Shown here in pieces: positions 41,425 to 50,598 of a stretch of 51,940 nt of DNA. The translations under genes were made by a program, and so were the position numbers. The stretch covers positions 231,099-283,038 of the forward strand of contig DKPO01000031.1 in NCBI GenBank assembly GCA_002471225.1, written 5' to 3'. A model generated the notes under the pieces. That model ran no database searches. It saw only the letters and a program-made list of their open reading frames with translations, and had not been told where the DNA came from. Position 1 is the stretch's first letter. Every line of letters begins with the position of its first letter. Origin of the DNA: Porphyromonadaceae bacterium UBA7332 (GTDB taxonomy: Bacteria; Bacteroidota; Bacteroidia; Bacteroidales; UBA7332).

Positions 41425-42414
41425 ATGGAAACAGTAGTAAGCGGTATTCGCTCGACAGGAAACCTGCATTTAGGGAACTATTTCGGTGCGCTTAAGAACT
41501 TTATTAAGATGCAGCAAGAGAATAATTGCTATTTCTTTATTGCTGACTATCATTCATTGACCACACATCCGGATCCAAAATCTCTACATACAAACGTAAA
41601 GAATGTATTAACTGAATATTTAGCAGCGGGGCTTGATCCGGAGACTTCGGCTATCTATGTTCAGAGTGATGTGCCTGAAGTAACAGAATTATATTTGTTA
41701 TTGAATATGCACGCTTATATGGGTGAATTAGCTAAGACTTCTTCATTCAAGGAGAAAGCAAGAAAGCAACCTGAAAATGTAAATGCAGGTTTGTTGACTT
41801 ATCCTACTTTGATGGCTGCTGATATTTTGATGCATAATGCAGATAAAGTTCCTGTAGGTAAAGATCAGGAGCAGCATCTTGAAATGACGCGTAAATTTGG
41901 TCGTCGTTTCAATAACTTTTACGGAGTTGAATACTTTAAAGAGCCGGCTGCATATAATTTCGGTGGTGAGTTAGTTAAGATTCCGGGATTAGATGGTAGC
42001 GGTAAAATGGGTAAAAGTGAAGGTAACTGTATTTACCTTGCTGATGATCCGAAAACGATTGAGAAAAAGGTTAAACGCGCTTTGACAGATCAGGGTCCGT
42101 CAGAAATGAATTCAGTTAAGCCTGATTATATTGAAAACTTATTCACTATTCTGAACGTTGTATCAACACCTGATACGGTAGAGTTTTTCGAAGATAAATG
42201 GAATAAGTGTGAAATTCGTTACGGTGATTTGAAAAAACAATTGGCTGCTGATATTATTGCTGTAACTAATCCGATCCGTGAGCGAATCCTTGATATTCAG
42301 AATGATGAAGAATATCTACGCAGAGTAAGTATCATGGGTGCAGAAAGAGCAAGAGAAAGCGCTTCAAAAACACTTCGTGAGGTTCGCGAGATTATGGGAT
42401 TTAAACCATTCTAA
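41425..42414 (+). CDS. trpS: Tryptophanyl-tRNA synthetase
   Basis: Class I synthetase charging tRNA-Trp. The 329-residue length is usual. The HIGH-type motif is in RSTGNLHLGNYFGAL, the KMSKS-type loop in DGSGKMGKSEGN, and TYPTLMAADILMHNADKVPVGKDQEQHLE spans the tryptophan pocket (shown in sections: YPTLMAADIL, VPVGKDQEQHLE). It is followed by a terminator. No T-box or trp leader was seen upstream. Confidence 0.97.
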   Translation: METVVSGIRSTGNLHLGNYFGALKNFIKMQQENNCYFFIADYHSLTTHPDPKSLHTNVKNVLTEYLAAGLDPETSAIYVQSDVPEVTELYLLLNMHAYMGELAKTSSFKEKARKQPENVNAGLLTYPTLMAADILMHNADKVPVGKDQEQHLEMTRKFGRRFNNFYGVEYFKEPAAYNFGGELVKIPGLDGSGKMGKSEGNCIYLADDPKTIEKKVKRALTDQGPSEMNSVKPDYIENLFTILNVVSTPDTVEFFEDKWNKCEIRYGDLKKQLAADIIAVTNPIRERILDIQNDEEYLRRVSIMGAERARESASKTLREVREIMGFKPF

Positions 42415-42432
42415 ATATTTAGATATAAAACA

Positions 42433-42465
42433 AAAAAGGGGAGCTCGATGAGTTCTCCTTTTTAT
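42433..42465 (+). terminator. Terminator after trpS
   Basis: A stem of AAAAGGGGAGCTC with GAGTTCTCCTTTTT around a short loop, with wobble pairs, then a T-run. It lies inside the upstream part of the next open frame, which is one reason to start pdxB at 42481. Confidence 0.75.
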
Positions 42466-42480
42466 TTAATACAATCGATT

Positions 42481-43590
42481 ATGAAACAATTTGTCATTGT
42501 CGCAGATGATAAAATTCCGGGATTACCAACTTTATTGGCACCGTTTGAGCAGGTTACATTTTTGCCAACGAAGGATTTTTCATCATCAGCCATTAAAGAT
42601 GCCAATGTTTTGTTTGTCAGAACACCTATTAAATGTAATCCCGCTTTATTAGAAGGTAATAAAGTGGAATATATAGGAACGGCAAGTATTGGTTTCGATC
42701 ATATAGACAGAAGTTATTGTGCGGCTCATGATATTGTCTGGAATAATGCTCCCGGCTGTAATAAAGGATCTGTCCTTTCTTATTTTCTGGCAACACTTTC
42801 TATCCTTGCGCGTAAAATGAAGAAAGATCTTTCGGAGTTTACAGTTGGTGTGGTTGGTGTCGGTAATATTGGTAAGCATATTGCTAAAGCTTGCTCAGAT
42901 CTTGGGATGAAAGTTCTTTTAAATGACCCTCCGCGACAGGAAGTTGAAGGGGATCAGGGCTTTGTTTCATTGGCCGAAATAGCCAAAGAGTGTGATCTGA
43001 TAACGTTTCATACACCTTTAACTAAAGATGGAGATCATCCGTCATACCATGTAGCAGATCATCGTTTTTTCTCTGCTTTAGAAAAAAAGCCAATAATAAT
43101 GAATGCTGCACGTGGGGGTGTTCTCGATGAAGAGGCATTGCTTGAAGCTTTTAAAAATGGCAAAATCGGGGGTATGATTATTGATTGTTGGGAAAATGAA
43201 CCTTTGATAAATGAGGAATTGCTTGACATAGCTGATATTGCTACTCCGCATATTGCAGGATTCTCAAGAGATGGTAAGTTTAACGGCACGAAAATGACAG
43301 TTGCTGCTTTTGCCAGATATTTTGGGCTGAATGTTGATACCTCGTTAATAACTCCTCCGGTACCGAAACATCCGGTTATTGATGTTAATCAAATTGACGG
43401 AGATATTCTGACAGGAATTATTTTAAAAACGTATCCGGTTGAAGAGGAATCTGAAGCTTTGAAAGCGGCTTCATCTGATTTCGTTAAACAAAGAGATCAT
43501 TATCCTTTACGTCGTGATTTCTGCGGTTATACAGTAATTAATGCACCTGCAGATATCGAAGTACTGATCCGTAAACTGGGATTTAATTGA
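42481..43590 (+). CDS. pdxB: Erythronate-4-phosphate dehydrogenase PdxB
   Basis: NAD-dependent D-isomer-specific 2-hydroxyacid dehydrogenase in the DXP-dependent pyridoxal phosphate pathway. I start at the ATG of MKQFVIVADDKIPG, as the longer frame would cross the trpS terminator. The 369 residues show the Rossmann motif VGVVGVGNIGKHIAKA, catalytic Arg in NAARGGVLDEEAL, Glu in DCWENEP and His in ATPHIAGFSRDGK, plus the PdxB-type C-terminal dimerisation domain. A 21-bp terminator follows at once. Confidence 0.94.
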   Translation: MKQFVIVADDKIPGLPTLLAPFEQVTFLPTKDFSSSAIKDANVLFVRTPIKCNPALLEGNKVEYIGTASIGFDHIDRSYCAAHDIVWNNAPGCNKGSVLSYFLATLSILARKMKKDLSEFTVGVVGVGNIGKHIAKACSDLGMKVLLNDPPRQEVEGDQGFVSLAEIAKECDLITFHTPLTKDGDHPSYHVADHRFFSALEKKPIIMNAARGGVLDEEALLEAFKNGKIGGMIIDCWENEPLINEELLDIADIATPHIAGFSRDGKFNGTKMTVAAFARYFGLNVDTSLITPPVPKHPVIDVNQIDGDILTGIILKTYPVEEESEALKAASSDFVKQRDHYPLRRDFCGYTVINAPADIEVLIRKLGFN

Positions 43591-43594
43591 TATA

Positions 43595-43643
43595 AAAATA
43601 AAACGATGCAATCTTCTATAATAAGATTGCATCGTTTTATTTT
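43595..43643. terminator. Bidirectional terminator between pdxB and the DUF2156 gene
   Basis: Perfect 21-bp arms (43595-43615 and 43623-43643) with core ACGATGCAATCTT and a 7-nt loop, A-rich and T-rich at the ends. It lies between convergent genes, almost touching the DUF2156 stop codon. Confidence 0.93.
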
Positions 43644-43644
43644 A

Positions 43645-44541
43645 TCATTTTAGACAAGTTAGCTTATATAATGGTTCAAGCTTGTCCGGAATATAAGAAA
43701 GTTTGGCTTGTCTGAGTCCTTCCTCACCTGCATCCTCTGCCCTGTTTATAAAGGTAAATGATTCAGGAACAGCATGGCGTATAAATTCACGATTCATTAA
43801 CGGATAAGCTCCACGGATATGAGCATTGGCTTTTTCAAATAAAACCAGATAGGTATCTTCCGTTAGCGGACATCCTAAAGAGAAAGCCTCAATTTTGCCA
43901 TTAACTCTTAATGCCCCACCTTGAATCTGCAAATTAGAAAATTCAGCAAGCGCATTGCATAGAGCCGTATTTTCCATTTCCATTTGACGATCAAATCCGG
44001 CAGTATGCTCTGATATCCATTGACTATTCACCTGACAACACTCCTGAATATTATCCATTGTGATTGGTTCATAGTTCCAGCTATATTCTTTTTCAAGAGC
44101 ATTGATATGATTTCGTTTTGGCTGGAGTTTTTTTCCACTCAGATTAGCCAGGCGATCCCGCAGATAAACATATTCAAACTCTTCCCGCACAGCTTCAAAA
44201 CTGCACCGGTCTGTCATATTCAATTCAAACCATTCTTTTTCTTCATCGTTGATCTGAAACATATTAAAAGTACAATAATGCGATTCAGCATATTGTTTCA
44301 TCAGATCGAACACCTGTTTCAAATCACCTCCCTTGCCAAGAGGAAACAAAAAATTATGGTTGCATTCGATAAAAGTTTTTATAATTAAGAAACCATCATA
44401 TTCGCAAATTTCAAATTCACATACATCTCTCCAAAGATAAAGCACCTCGAAACAGTAATTTAATTGTGCTCTGGGAGTCTCTGAAAAATATTTACGAATA
44501 ATTGATTCGTCTTCGAGTGTAACACGTCTGAAATTCAACAT
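43645..44541 (-). CDS. DUF2156 (phosphatidylglycerol lysyltransferase C-terminal-like) protein
   Basis: A 298-residue soluble protein with two GNAT-like halves. Typical DUF2156 strings are YLRDRLANLSGKKLQPKRNH, LEKEYSWNYEPIT, and near the end AYPLMNREFIRHA and FINRAEDAGEEGLRQAKLSY. The related domain in MprF uses aminoacyl-tRNA to modify lipids, but free-standing DUF2156 proteins have no firmly established substrate that I know. It is last of three minus-strand genes, 11 bp after the MutS-like ATPase. Confidence 0.87.
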   Translation of the reverse strand: MLNFRRVTLEDESIIRKYFSETPRAQLNYCFEVLYLWRDVCEFEICEYDGFLIIKTFIECNHNFLFPLGKGGDLKQVFDLMKQYAESHYCTFNMFQINDEEKEWFELNMTDRCSFEAVREEFEYVYLRDRLANLSGKKLQPKRNHINALEKEYSWNYEPITMDNIQECCQVNSQWISEHTAGFDRQMEMENTALCNALAEFSNLQIQGGALRVNGKIEAFSLGCPLTEDTYLVLFEKANAHIRGAYPLMNREFIRHAVPESFTFINRAEDAGEEGLRQAKLSYIPDKLEPLYKLTCLK

Positions 44542-44552
44542 AAAAATAAATT

Positions 44553-46346
44553 TTATTCAACGATGATTCCCATTTTTTTCATTAAGAAACAAGCATTCAT
44601 ATTGTGAGCGATTCCTTCTTGGATTTCATAAGAAAAAGAGAGATTATCATCTTTAATATCCGCTTCAAAACAAAAGTTTCTGACCTGATTCGGAAACTCT
44701 GTGGCGAGCTCTCCTAAAATAAGATCATGTGTGGCAATAATACCAACGCAAGAATGGCGAAGCAATTGCTTAACTAAAGAAATTGATCCGAATTGCTTGT
44801 CCTTCGAATTCGTTCCTTTCAGGATCTCATCCAGAATGATAAACATTCGCTCTCCTTTATTTAAACGATCAATGATCATTTTTAATCGTTTAAGCTCGGC
44901 GAAGAAGTATGATTCATTTTGTGTAAGAGAATCATTTGTCCGCAAACTTGTAAATAAATTTGTAGGCGTGAAGGTGAATGATTCAGCAAATACCGGTATT
45001 CCGATATTTGCAAAAACAAAATTAATACCTACGGTACGCAGGTATGTACTTTTGCCAGCCATATTTGCTCCTGTTACAACTAAGAAAGACGGTATTTGTT
45101 CAATATCGATACCATTTCCTACGCATTGCTTATCGTCAATAAGTGGATGCTTCAGAGATTTAGCTTTCAGAACAGGTCCGTTATCAACCACTTCAGGAAA
45201 ACAAACACGCTCTTTATTTGAGAAAGCAAACAGACTGAATGAAACCATAGCATCTGTCTGGTGAAGTAGATCCATCCATTTCGGAATTACTGACTGGTAT
45301 TTGCTTCTCCACTTTTCAATTGCAATTAATTGTCTGAAGTCCCATAAGAAAAGCGCATTCAATGTTAACCCGACAATAATATTGTGGCGAAAATCCAATC
45401 GGTCCAGCATTTTACTTAAACGACCAATAACATAGGATGCTGATGTATTATCTGTAAACAAGCCCTTTTGCATTTGTAAAAGCTCATCGGAATTGACGTT
45501 AACATCCTCCATGACTTTAAAAAGGGTTGAATAACGGGCAAGTAGAGTTGATTTGCTACTGATTACTTCCTGTATAGCACTGATTTTTTTATTGTTGGAT
45601 AATGAAAAAGTCAGAGCAGCTCCTATTGTAACGGCAATAACGGAATATGGTAAAATACCCAATGCAGTTAACAGAAGCAAGGTGAATTGCACAAAAGGGA
45701 AAAAGAGAACCAATAGAACAATACTTCTTTTTTTACCGTATGGTATTGGCTCATTCAGAAATTGTTTGATTTGAAGTTCCTCGGTAGTTTTATATTCTAC
45801 CAGATTGCCCAGCGTACAAAAGTTTAATAGCCAGAGAGGCTTATTCATCATGATTCGTATTGACTCCTGACGAGCTCTGATTTTCGTAATGTCTGTAAAT
45901 GGATTTTTCAAGCGTTTAGCTAACCATTTTTCACCGCCGGGGGTAGTTGTCCGATTGATATATTGGAATATAGATTTATGACCAAATATATCCAGATCTA
46001 CAGAGTATGAGTGTTCTGCTTCTTCATGTCTTTTTCCTCCGACAAAAGAAGAAATATCATATTGTGAAATTTTGATTTCCCGTTCACAGATATCCCTTCT
46101 GCTTGACCAATAGGATATTCTCCTGTTTAAGCTCATGTCTCTTCTTACTAAATAAGAGAACAGAACTAGAAATGGAATCAGCAAAAGCAGATACCAATCT
46201 GCAGGATAGGCGTATTGATAGATTAGAAATAAAAGAATCGCTGCACAGATAAGTCTGTACATGCCATTATATGTTTTCTTATGTTGTAATATTTGCAATT
46301 GAGACAGAGCTTGCTCCAGCTCATCCTTGAAAAACTTTGTATTCAT
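44553..46346 (-). CDS. Membrane-embedded MutS-like ATPase
   Basis: A 597-residue protein combining membrane helices with a MutS-family ATPase. Two helices lie near residues 29-65 (LICAAILLFLIYQYAYP, LLLLIPFLVLFSYLV) and two more near 205-250. A MutS core-like helical region follows (about 255-400), then the ATPase: Walker A in VTGANMAGKSTYLRTVG (near 429), NDSLTQNESYFFAELKRLK, Walker B in RMFIILDEILKGTNSKD (near 505), and IIATHDLILGE. There is no mismatch-recognition domain with the F-x-E motif, so it is not the repair enzyme MutS. Such proteins are known in Bacteroidota but their role is unclear. It lies 17 bp after the DUF5715 gene. Confidence 0.85.
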   Translation of the reverse strand: MNTKFFKDELEQALSQLQILQHKKTYNGMYRLICAAILLFLIYQYAYPADWYLLLLIPFLVLFSYLVRRDMSLNRRISYWSSRRDICEREIKISQYDISSFVGGKRHEEAEHSYSVDLDIFGHKSIFQYINRTTTPGGEKWLAKRLKNPFTDITKIRARQESIRIMMNKPLWLLNFCTLGNLVEYKTTEELQIKQFLNEPIPYGKKRSIVLLVLFFPFVQFTLLLLTALGILPYSVIAVTIGAALTFSLSNNKKISAIQEVISSKSTLLARYSTLFKVMEDVNVNSDELLQMQKGLFTDNTSASYVIGRLSKMLDRLDFRHNIIVGLTLNALFLWDFRQLIAIEKWRSKYQSVIPKWMDLLHQTDAMVSFSLFAFSNKERVCFPEVVDNGPVLKAKSLKHPLIDDKQCVGNGIDIEQIPSFLVVTGANMAGKSTYLRTVGINFVFANIGIPVFAESFTFTPTNLFTSLRTNDSLTQNESYFFAELKRLKMIIDRLNKGERMFIILDEILKGTNSKDKQFGSISLVKQLLRHSCVGIIATHDLILGELATEFPNQVRNFCFEADIKDDNLSFSYEIQEGIAHNMNACFLMKKMGIIVE

Positions 46347-46363
46347 ATAAAATGTAACTCATT

Positions 46364-47026
46364 TTAGATCGGACGTGCCGTTACGTGAAAACATCCTTGT
46401 TTGACTTCATATTTTACATAGCACTTCTTTTCTTTACGTAAATCACGAAGCACTTCTGCAAGTACAGATTTGAGTAATTGAGGCTCAATATCGGTATCAT
46501 CTTCATCTAATTTGTCGAATCTGGCATATGCAATATCAAAAGTCGTACCATATAAGTGTGCCGAATTCAAACTTGAGTTCGAATTTCTTTTTCTCAATCC
46601 CTTAATTGATTCCTGTGTGCGTAAAACACTCGTCACAATTAATCGGTAAGGTGTTGCAGACTTCGATTCCAAAGAATCCTGAAAGTTTTTGCCAATTGTT
46701 TTTAATAAATCAGCCGCATCTTCATGTAAATAAGGATGAGAGTGAGTGAGCTTATCAACGTTGTAATAATCATTTTCTTCAATAAGCGTCATGTTACCGT
46801 TATCCTTAATTTCCTCGACTGAACTGAAAATAGTACTGTTAATACTTTTTGCAGCTTTCAGATGATCGGGATTCAAGTCACTGAATGTACGGCTAAATCC
46901 TCCGGTGAATTCTTTGATTGTGTGTGGTCCTCGTTCTTTTTTACCGCAAGAAATAAATAGAATTAAAATTAATACAGAAAATAAGGAGATCAGAGCACTC
47001 CTGTTTTTTATATGAATCATAAGCAC
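46364..47026 (-). CDS. DUF5715 lipoprotein, M15-peptidase-like
   Basis: A 220-residue lipoprotein with lipobox FISC (C27). The C-terminal half resembles zinc D-Ala-D-Ala peptidases of family M15: RLIVTSVLRTQESIKGLRKRN and SSLNSAHLYGTTFDIAYARF, where H and D of the HxxGxxxD pattern would bind zinc, and a later CFHVTA would supply another histidine. A murein-trimming role is possible but untested. It is first in an operon with the membrane MutS-like ATPase and the DUF2156 protein. Confidence 0.8.
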   Translation of the reverse strand: MLMIHIKNRSALISLFSVLILILFISCGKKERGPHTIKEFTGGFSRTFSDLNPDHLKAAKSINSTIFSSVEEIKDNGNMTLIEENDYYNVDKLTHSHPYLHEDAADLLKTIGKNFQDSLESKSATPYRLIVTSVLRTQESIKGLRKRNSNSSLNSAHLYGTTFDIAYARFDKLDEDDTDIEPQLLKSVLAEVLRDLRKEKKCYVKYEVKQGCFHVTARPI

Positions 47027-47398
47027 TTTTTTGAAAATGATTTGAGTTACAAAGAAAATAACAAAACTTCAAAATAGAACAGTTTTAGATAACGAATGTT
47101 TGTCAGTTATGAAATCAAATTAATTTGCAGATCCTGGATAAGTCTTTATTTTTATAGTTTAAAAATAAGAAGATAGACTTTTTAATTTATTTATAAAGTA
47201 ATATTATTGATGTTTGTATAATATTTAATATTTTGAAATGAGAAGAAATTGATATCAATTGCTGAAAAAGAGTTGATTAAACAGATTTAGTCGTTTTTTT
47301 GAAGAAGCAGTAACAAGTTCAAAAAAAATAACATAATTGTGATGCCATTCCGAAAGGATTGCCCTACTTTTGCAGCCGAATTCATCATAACACACATT
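47027..47398. other. Divergent intergenic region upstream of the porin gene
   Basis: 372 bp of very AT-rich DNA between the DUF5715 gene and the porin start. Apart from a TACTTTTG -7-like box at 47365-47372 (27 bp before the porin ATG; nearest TTG is 25 bp further upstream, longer than usual), I see no repeat, RNA gene or open frame that I can support. Confidence 0.5.
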
Positions 47399-48493
47399 AT
47401 GAAAAAGTTTTTTTCAGTATTTCTACTATCTACGTTAATTAGCGCGACAGCGTTTGCAGAATCAAAAGAAGACCAAGAGAAGAAAGAAAAGGGATTTTAC
47501 ACTCCACAGGTTTTTGGGGTTGTAAAAGCAAAATTAGAGTATGCGCCTGATAATTCAGAGTATCGCTTTAATGTAAGAAGCTCTCGTTTAGGGGTAAGAG
47601 GGAATGTAGCTAAAAATTTAAAGTATTCAAGTCAGATCGAATTAAATCTGGAAGGTAAATTAGTTGTATTTGATGCTTTTGCTGTATTTACACCATTCAA
47701 ATTTGTTGAATTTTCTTTAGGTCAGCAATTAACTCGTTTCAGTACCGAAGTTGGAAGTGGACCAGGCGTAAGTAATTTTGCGAATCGTTCTTTTCTTGCA
47801 AAATTTATCGGAAACTATTATTGGAGTGAAGAGGTTGACGGAAAAGTTAAATATGGATTCGGATCTTTGAATGCTCGTGATATTGGTTTGAATACTACAT
47901 TCAGATATAACTTAGGGGTACCTGCAACTACTTTGATCGGTTTAATGAATGGTTCAGGTCAAAATAATCCAGTCTGGAGTAAGTCAGTAAACATGACTTT
48001 CAGACAAGAGTTTGGAACGAATAAAGGTTTTAAAGTTGCCGGATCTTACTATGTCGGTAAGTTTAACAATATGCATGATATCAGTATATGGGATATTGAA
48101 ATGCGTTATGCAAAAAACAACATTTTAATTGAATCAGAATTTGCACAACGTAAGCAAACTAGTTTTGAGACTCAGACTTCTAATGCATGGGTGATTCAGG
48201 GTAATTATCGCTTTAAATTACCGGAGAATAAGATTGCTAAATATATTTTACCGGTTTTGCGTTATGACTTAGGTCATAATATTACTTTTAAGAATGATGA
48301 AACAGGTAAATACGATGCTAAAAACTTATCACGTATCACTTTCGGGGGTAACCTTCGTTTAACTGAAAAGCCTTGTCAGGCTGAGATCAGATTACAATAC
48401 GAACATTATATGGGAAATCACAAACCAAGTGATTATGCAATCAATCAATTGTTTCATGATAAATTGACACTTGAAGTAGTAGCGTCATTCTAA
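47399..48493 (+). CDS. Outer-membrane porin of the phosphate-selective (OprO/OprP-like) type
   Basis: A 364-residue precursor starting at the ATG of MKKFFSVFLLSTLISATAFA, a clean signal peptide; the frame extends 20 codons upstream without one. The mature part alternates short strands and turns across its full length (for example YRFNVRSSRLGVRGNVAKNL, YSSQIELNLEGKLVVFDAF, VEFSLGQQLTRFSTEVG) and ends with aromatic VVASF, the usual outer-membrane insertion signal. This fits a 16-18-stranded porin, but ion specificity cannot be read. Monocistronic, with a strong terminator. Confidence 0.85.
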   Translation: MKKFFSVFLLSTLISATAFAESKEDQEKKEKGFYTPQVFGVVKAKLEYAPDNSEYRFNVRSSRLGVRGNVAKNLKYSSQIELNLEGKLVVFDAFAVFTPFKFVEFSLGQQLTRFSTEVGSGPGVSNFANRSFLAKFIGNYYWSEEVDGKVKYGFGSLNARDIGLNTTFRYNLGVPATTLIGLMNGSGQNNPVWSKSVNMTFRQEFGTNKGFKVAGSYYVGKFNNMHDISIWDIEMRYAKNNILIESEFAQRKQTSFETQTSNAWVIQGNYRFKLPENKIAKYILPVLRYDLGHNITFKNDETGKYDAKNLSRITFGGNLRLTEKPCQAEIRLQYEHYMGNHKPSDYAINQLFHDKLTLEVVASF

Positions 48494-48539
48494 AATAAAA
48501 GAGCCATAGCTTTGATTAAAGCTATGGCTCTTTTATTTT
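48492..48539. terminator. Bidirectional terminator between the porin and yeiH genes
   Basis: Perfect 22-bp arms (48492-48513 and 48518-48539) with core GAGCCATAGCTTT and a GATT loop, followed by a T-run. It serves the convergent porin and yeiH transcripts. Confidence 0.94.
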
Positions 48540-48578
48540 TTAGTCACTCTCTCTTTTCAGAAAAGAAGCTTCTATTTC

Positions 48579-49520
48579 TTATATGTATAGGATAACCAGT
48601 AAGCTCGAGATACCAATGACTACCCAAAGTCCAACGCCTAATAAAAGCGGTTTGATACCTACTTCTTTGATAACTGACAATGACAAACCTGATCCAATTA
48701 AAAATAAGGTAACAGTCAATGCTTTCTTAGAAATAAAGCTTATGATGTTTGTTAAAGCTGCCGGAAGCGGAATAAATGTATTAACGATCATAGCTAATAC
48801 GAAGAATAAAATAAACCATGGAATGGAAATTTTCTGATCCTTAGCTTTAAAGATGTAAGATGTAATAAGCGCTAATGGAATAATCCAAAGAGCTCGTGTT
48901 AATTTTACAGTTGTTGCTACTTGCAGAGCTTGTGCTCCGTAAACTTCTCCGGCACCAACAACGGAGCTTGTATCGTGAATGGCAATCGCAGCCCATGTTC
49001 CGAACTGTTGCTGAGTCATATCCAGCCAATGCCCGATCGGAGGAAAAATAAACAAGGCGATAGCATTTAAGATAAATACGGTTCCTAATGCAACCGAAAT
49101 ATCATGCTCTTTCGCTTTTAGAACCGGTGAAACAGCAGCAATTGCACTTCCCCCGCAAATCGCTGTGCCCGCAGAAATCAGGTATCCTGTTTTTTCTTCA
49201 ATTTTCATGCGGCGTGTTAACCACATACCAAGCATCATGACACCGATAACCGATACTACTGTAAAGACAATCCCCTCTTTTCCGGCTTCTAATGAAGAAT
49301 ACAGATTCATCCCGAATCCTAATCCTACTACCGCATACTGTAGAAGTTGCTTTGAAATTTTTTTACTTTGTTTTGCGTAAGGATTTCCGATTACAATCGC
49401 GAAAAATAAACCTGAGAATAACGCAATCGGAGGTGAAACAAATGGAAGAAGACATAAAGCAACCATAAGAATAAACAGAGGTTTGCTGTACTTCTTTAAA
49501 ATCATAATAAAGTTTTGCAT
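48579..49520 (-). CDS. yeiH: YeiH-family putative sulfate exporter (UPF0324)
   Basis: A 313-residue membrane protein with about ten helices. Family signatures are SGLFFAIVIGNPYAKQSK, VVGLGFGMNL, ISAGTAICGGSAIAAVSPVLKA and AIHDTSSVVGAGEVYG. The family is annotated as a putative sulfate exporter; transport activity is largely inferred. It follows a LysR regulator gene, as in E. coli where yeiE and yeiH are neighbours, which supports regulation by that protein. Confidence 0.9.
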   Translation of the reverse strand: MQNFIMILKKYSKPLFILMVALCLLPFVSPPIALFSGLFFAIVIGNPYAKQSKKISKQLLQYAVVGLGFGMNLYSSLEAGKEGIVFTVVSVIGVMMLGMWLTRRMKIEEKTGYLISAGTAICGGSAIAAVSPVLKAKEHDISVALGTVFILNAIALFIFPPIGHWLDMTQQQFGTWAAIAIHDTSSVVGAGEVYGAQALQVATTVKLTRALWIIPLALITSYIFKAKDQKISIPWFILFFVLAMIVNTFIPLPAALTNIISFISKKALTVTLFLIGSGLSLSVIKEVGIKPLLLGVGLWVVIGISSLLVILYI

Positions 49521-49573
49521 ATATTGTTTTTGAAATTTGATTTCGCTAAATCTTATTTTTTTGAATTATTCTG

Positions 49574-49581
49574 CAAAAGTA
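49574..49581 (-). promoter_or_regulatory. Candidate -7 box for yeiH
   Basis: Minus-strand TACTTTTG fits TAnnTTTG, 54 bp before the yeiH ATG. No TTTG -33 element; instead a palindrome is centred 40 bp further upstream, as expected for an activator-dependent promoter. Confidence 0.5.
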
Positions 49582-49611
49582 AAGTTTAAATTAATTCGAT
49601 GTATATTCTTT

Positions 49612-49630
49612 AGTTATATAGGCTATAACT
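49612..49630. promoter_or_regulatory. Candidate LysR-type operator upstream of yeiH
   Basis: AGTTAT-N7-ATAACT, with an inner TATA-N5-TATA giving the T-N11-A pattern typical of LysR sites. A further ATAACT half-site follows at 49638. It overlaps the last codons and TAG stop of the LysR gene and is centred about 40 bp upstream of the yeiH -7 box. A similar site precedes mdh. Confidence 0.55.
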
Positions 49631-50519
49631 GATTTTTATAACTTTCAGAGAAACGAATGAATAATTCTTCATTTTTTGTGGCTGAGCCTTGCTTTAAAGC
49701 AAAGTGAAATGTTCTTTCTAACTTTAGATCCGGGCATTCTATAACTTTGAATTCGCCGCTTTGGATTTCTCTGGATACAGAGCGAATGGAGACAATACCT
49801 AATGCCTGAGAGCTTCTAAGGAATGATTTAATACCTTCTGTGCTACCTAAAGTAAGTAGAATATTCATGCCCGATAATTTCAGATTATGTTTGGCAAGAG
49901 CATTGTTTATGATTTCAGAAGTTCCGCTGCCATACTCACGAATGACTAAAGGAAATTCATGCAGATCCTGAATATTGATTTCGTCTAATTCATAAAACTT
50001 ACTTGTTGTGTGTGCTATAAGAACTAATTCATCATTCATAAATGATTTGTAATTAATTCCTGTTTCACAATGATTTCCTTCAACAATACCTAAATCAATT
50101 TTTCCCCCCAGTAAGGATTTTTCTATATCAGATGTATTCCCGTTCTGTAGCGATAACTTGATATGCGGATAACGTTGAATGAATCTTCCTATAATAGACG
50201 GAATCACATATTGGCTAATGGTGGAACTGGCTCCGATTCTTAATTCTCCTGCATATGTTTCAGATAGCCGATTCATCTCAAATTCCAGTTCTTTATAAGA
50301 TTCAATTATTTTAACGGCATGCTCCAGAAAGCATTCGCCTTCTCGTGTAAGTTCAATGTGATTACCTACACGATTAAATAATCGAATTTTATAAAAATCT
50401 TCAATTTCACGGATATGTTTACTAATTGCAGGTTGTGAAAGATACAGCTCATTAGCTGCTTTTGTAAAGCTTAAATGAGTTGCGACACTCACAAATACTT
50501 TCAATCGAAAATCATTCAT
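49623..50519 (-). CDS. LysR-family transcriptional regulator (CysB/YeiE-like)
   Basis: A 298-residue regulator starting at the third ATG of the frame (MNDFRLKVFVSVATHLSF), which places the winged helix-turn-helix at the expected position: SFTKAANELYLSQPAISKHIREIE. The effector domain (about 90-298) contains LRIGASSTISQYVIPSIIGRF, GKIDLGIVEGNH and REYGSGTSEIINNAL, the last typical of CysB/YeiE-type anion-sensing members. It lies between mdh and yeiH on the same strand, separated from mdh by a terminator. Palindromes before both neighbours suggest that it controls them. Confidence 0.92.
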   Translation of the reverse strand: MNDFRLKVFVSVATHLSFTKAANELYLSQPAISKHIREIEDFYKIRLFNRVGNHIELTREGECFLEHAVKIIESYKELEFEMNRLSETYAGELRIGASSTISQYVIPSIIGRFIQRYPHIKLSLQNGNTSDIEKSLLGGKIDLGIVEGNHCETGINYKSFMNDELVLIAHTTSKFYELDEINIQDLHEFPLVIREYGSGTSEIINNALAKHNLKLSGMNILLTLGSTEGIKSFLRSSQALGIVSIRSVSREIQSGEFKVIECPDLKLERTFHFALKQGSATKNEELFIRFSESYKNQL

Positions 50520-50542
50520 GATCATTATTTTATAAAACAAAT

Positions 50543-50579
50543 AGAGTTAAGCATTCGATTTAATCAAATGCTTAACTCT
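50543..50579 (-). terminator. Terminator between mdh and the LysR gene
   Basis: Perfect 13-bp arms AGAGTTAAGCATT (50543-50555) and AATGCTTAACTCT (50567-50579) around an 11-nt loop, with a weakly T-rich minus-strand continuation. It lies 20 bp after the mdh stop and before the LysR start. Confidence 0.75.
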
Positions 50580-50598
50580 AAACTGACACTATTTTATT

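Noticed and set aside
44701..45264. 187-codon plus-strand frame opposite the MutS-like ATPase
   Set aside because: It is a shadow of the conserved ATPase domain on the other strand and has no independent features.
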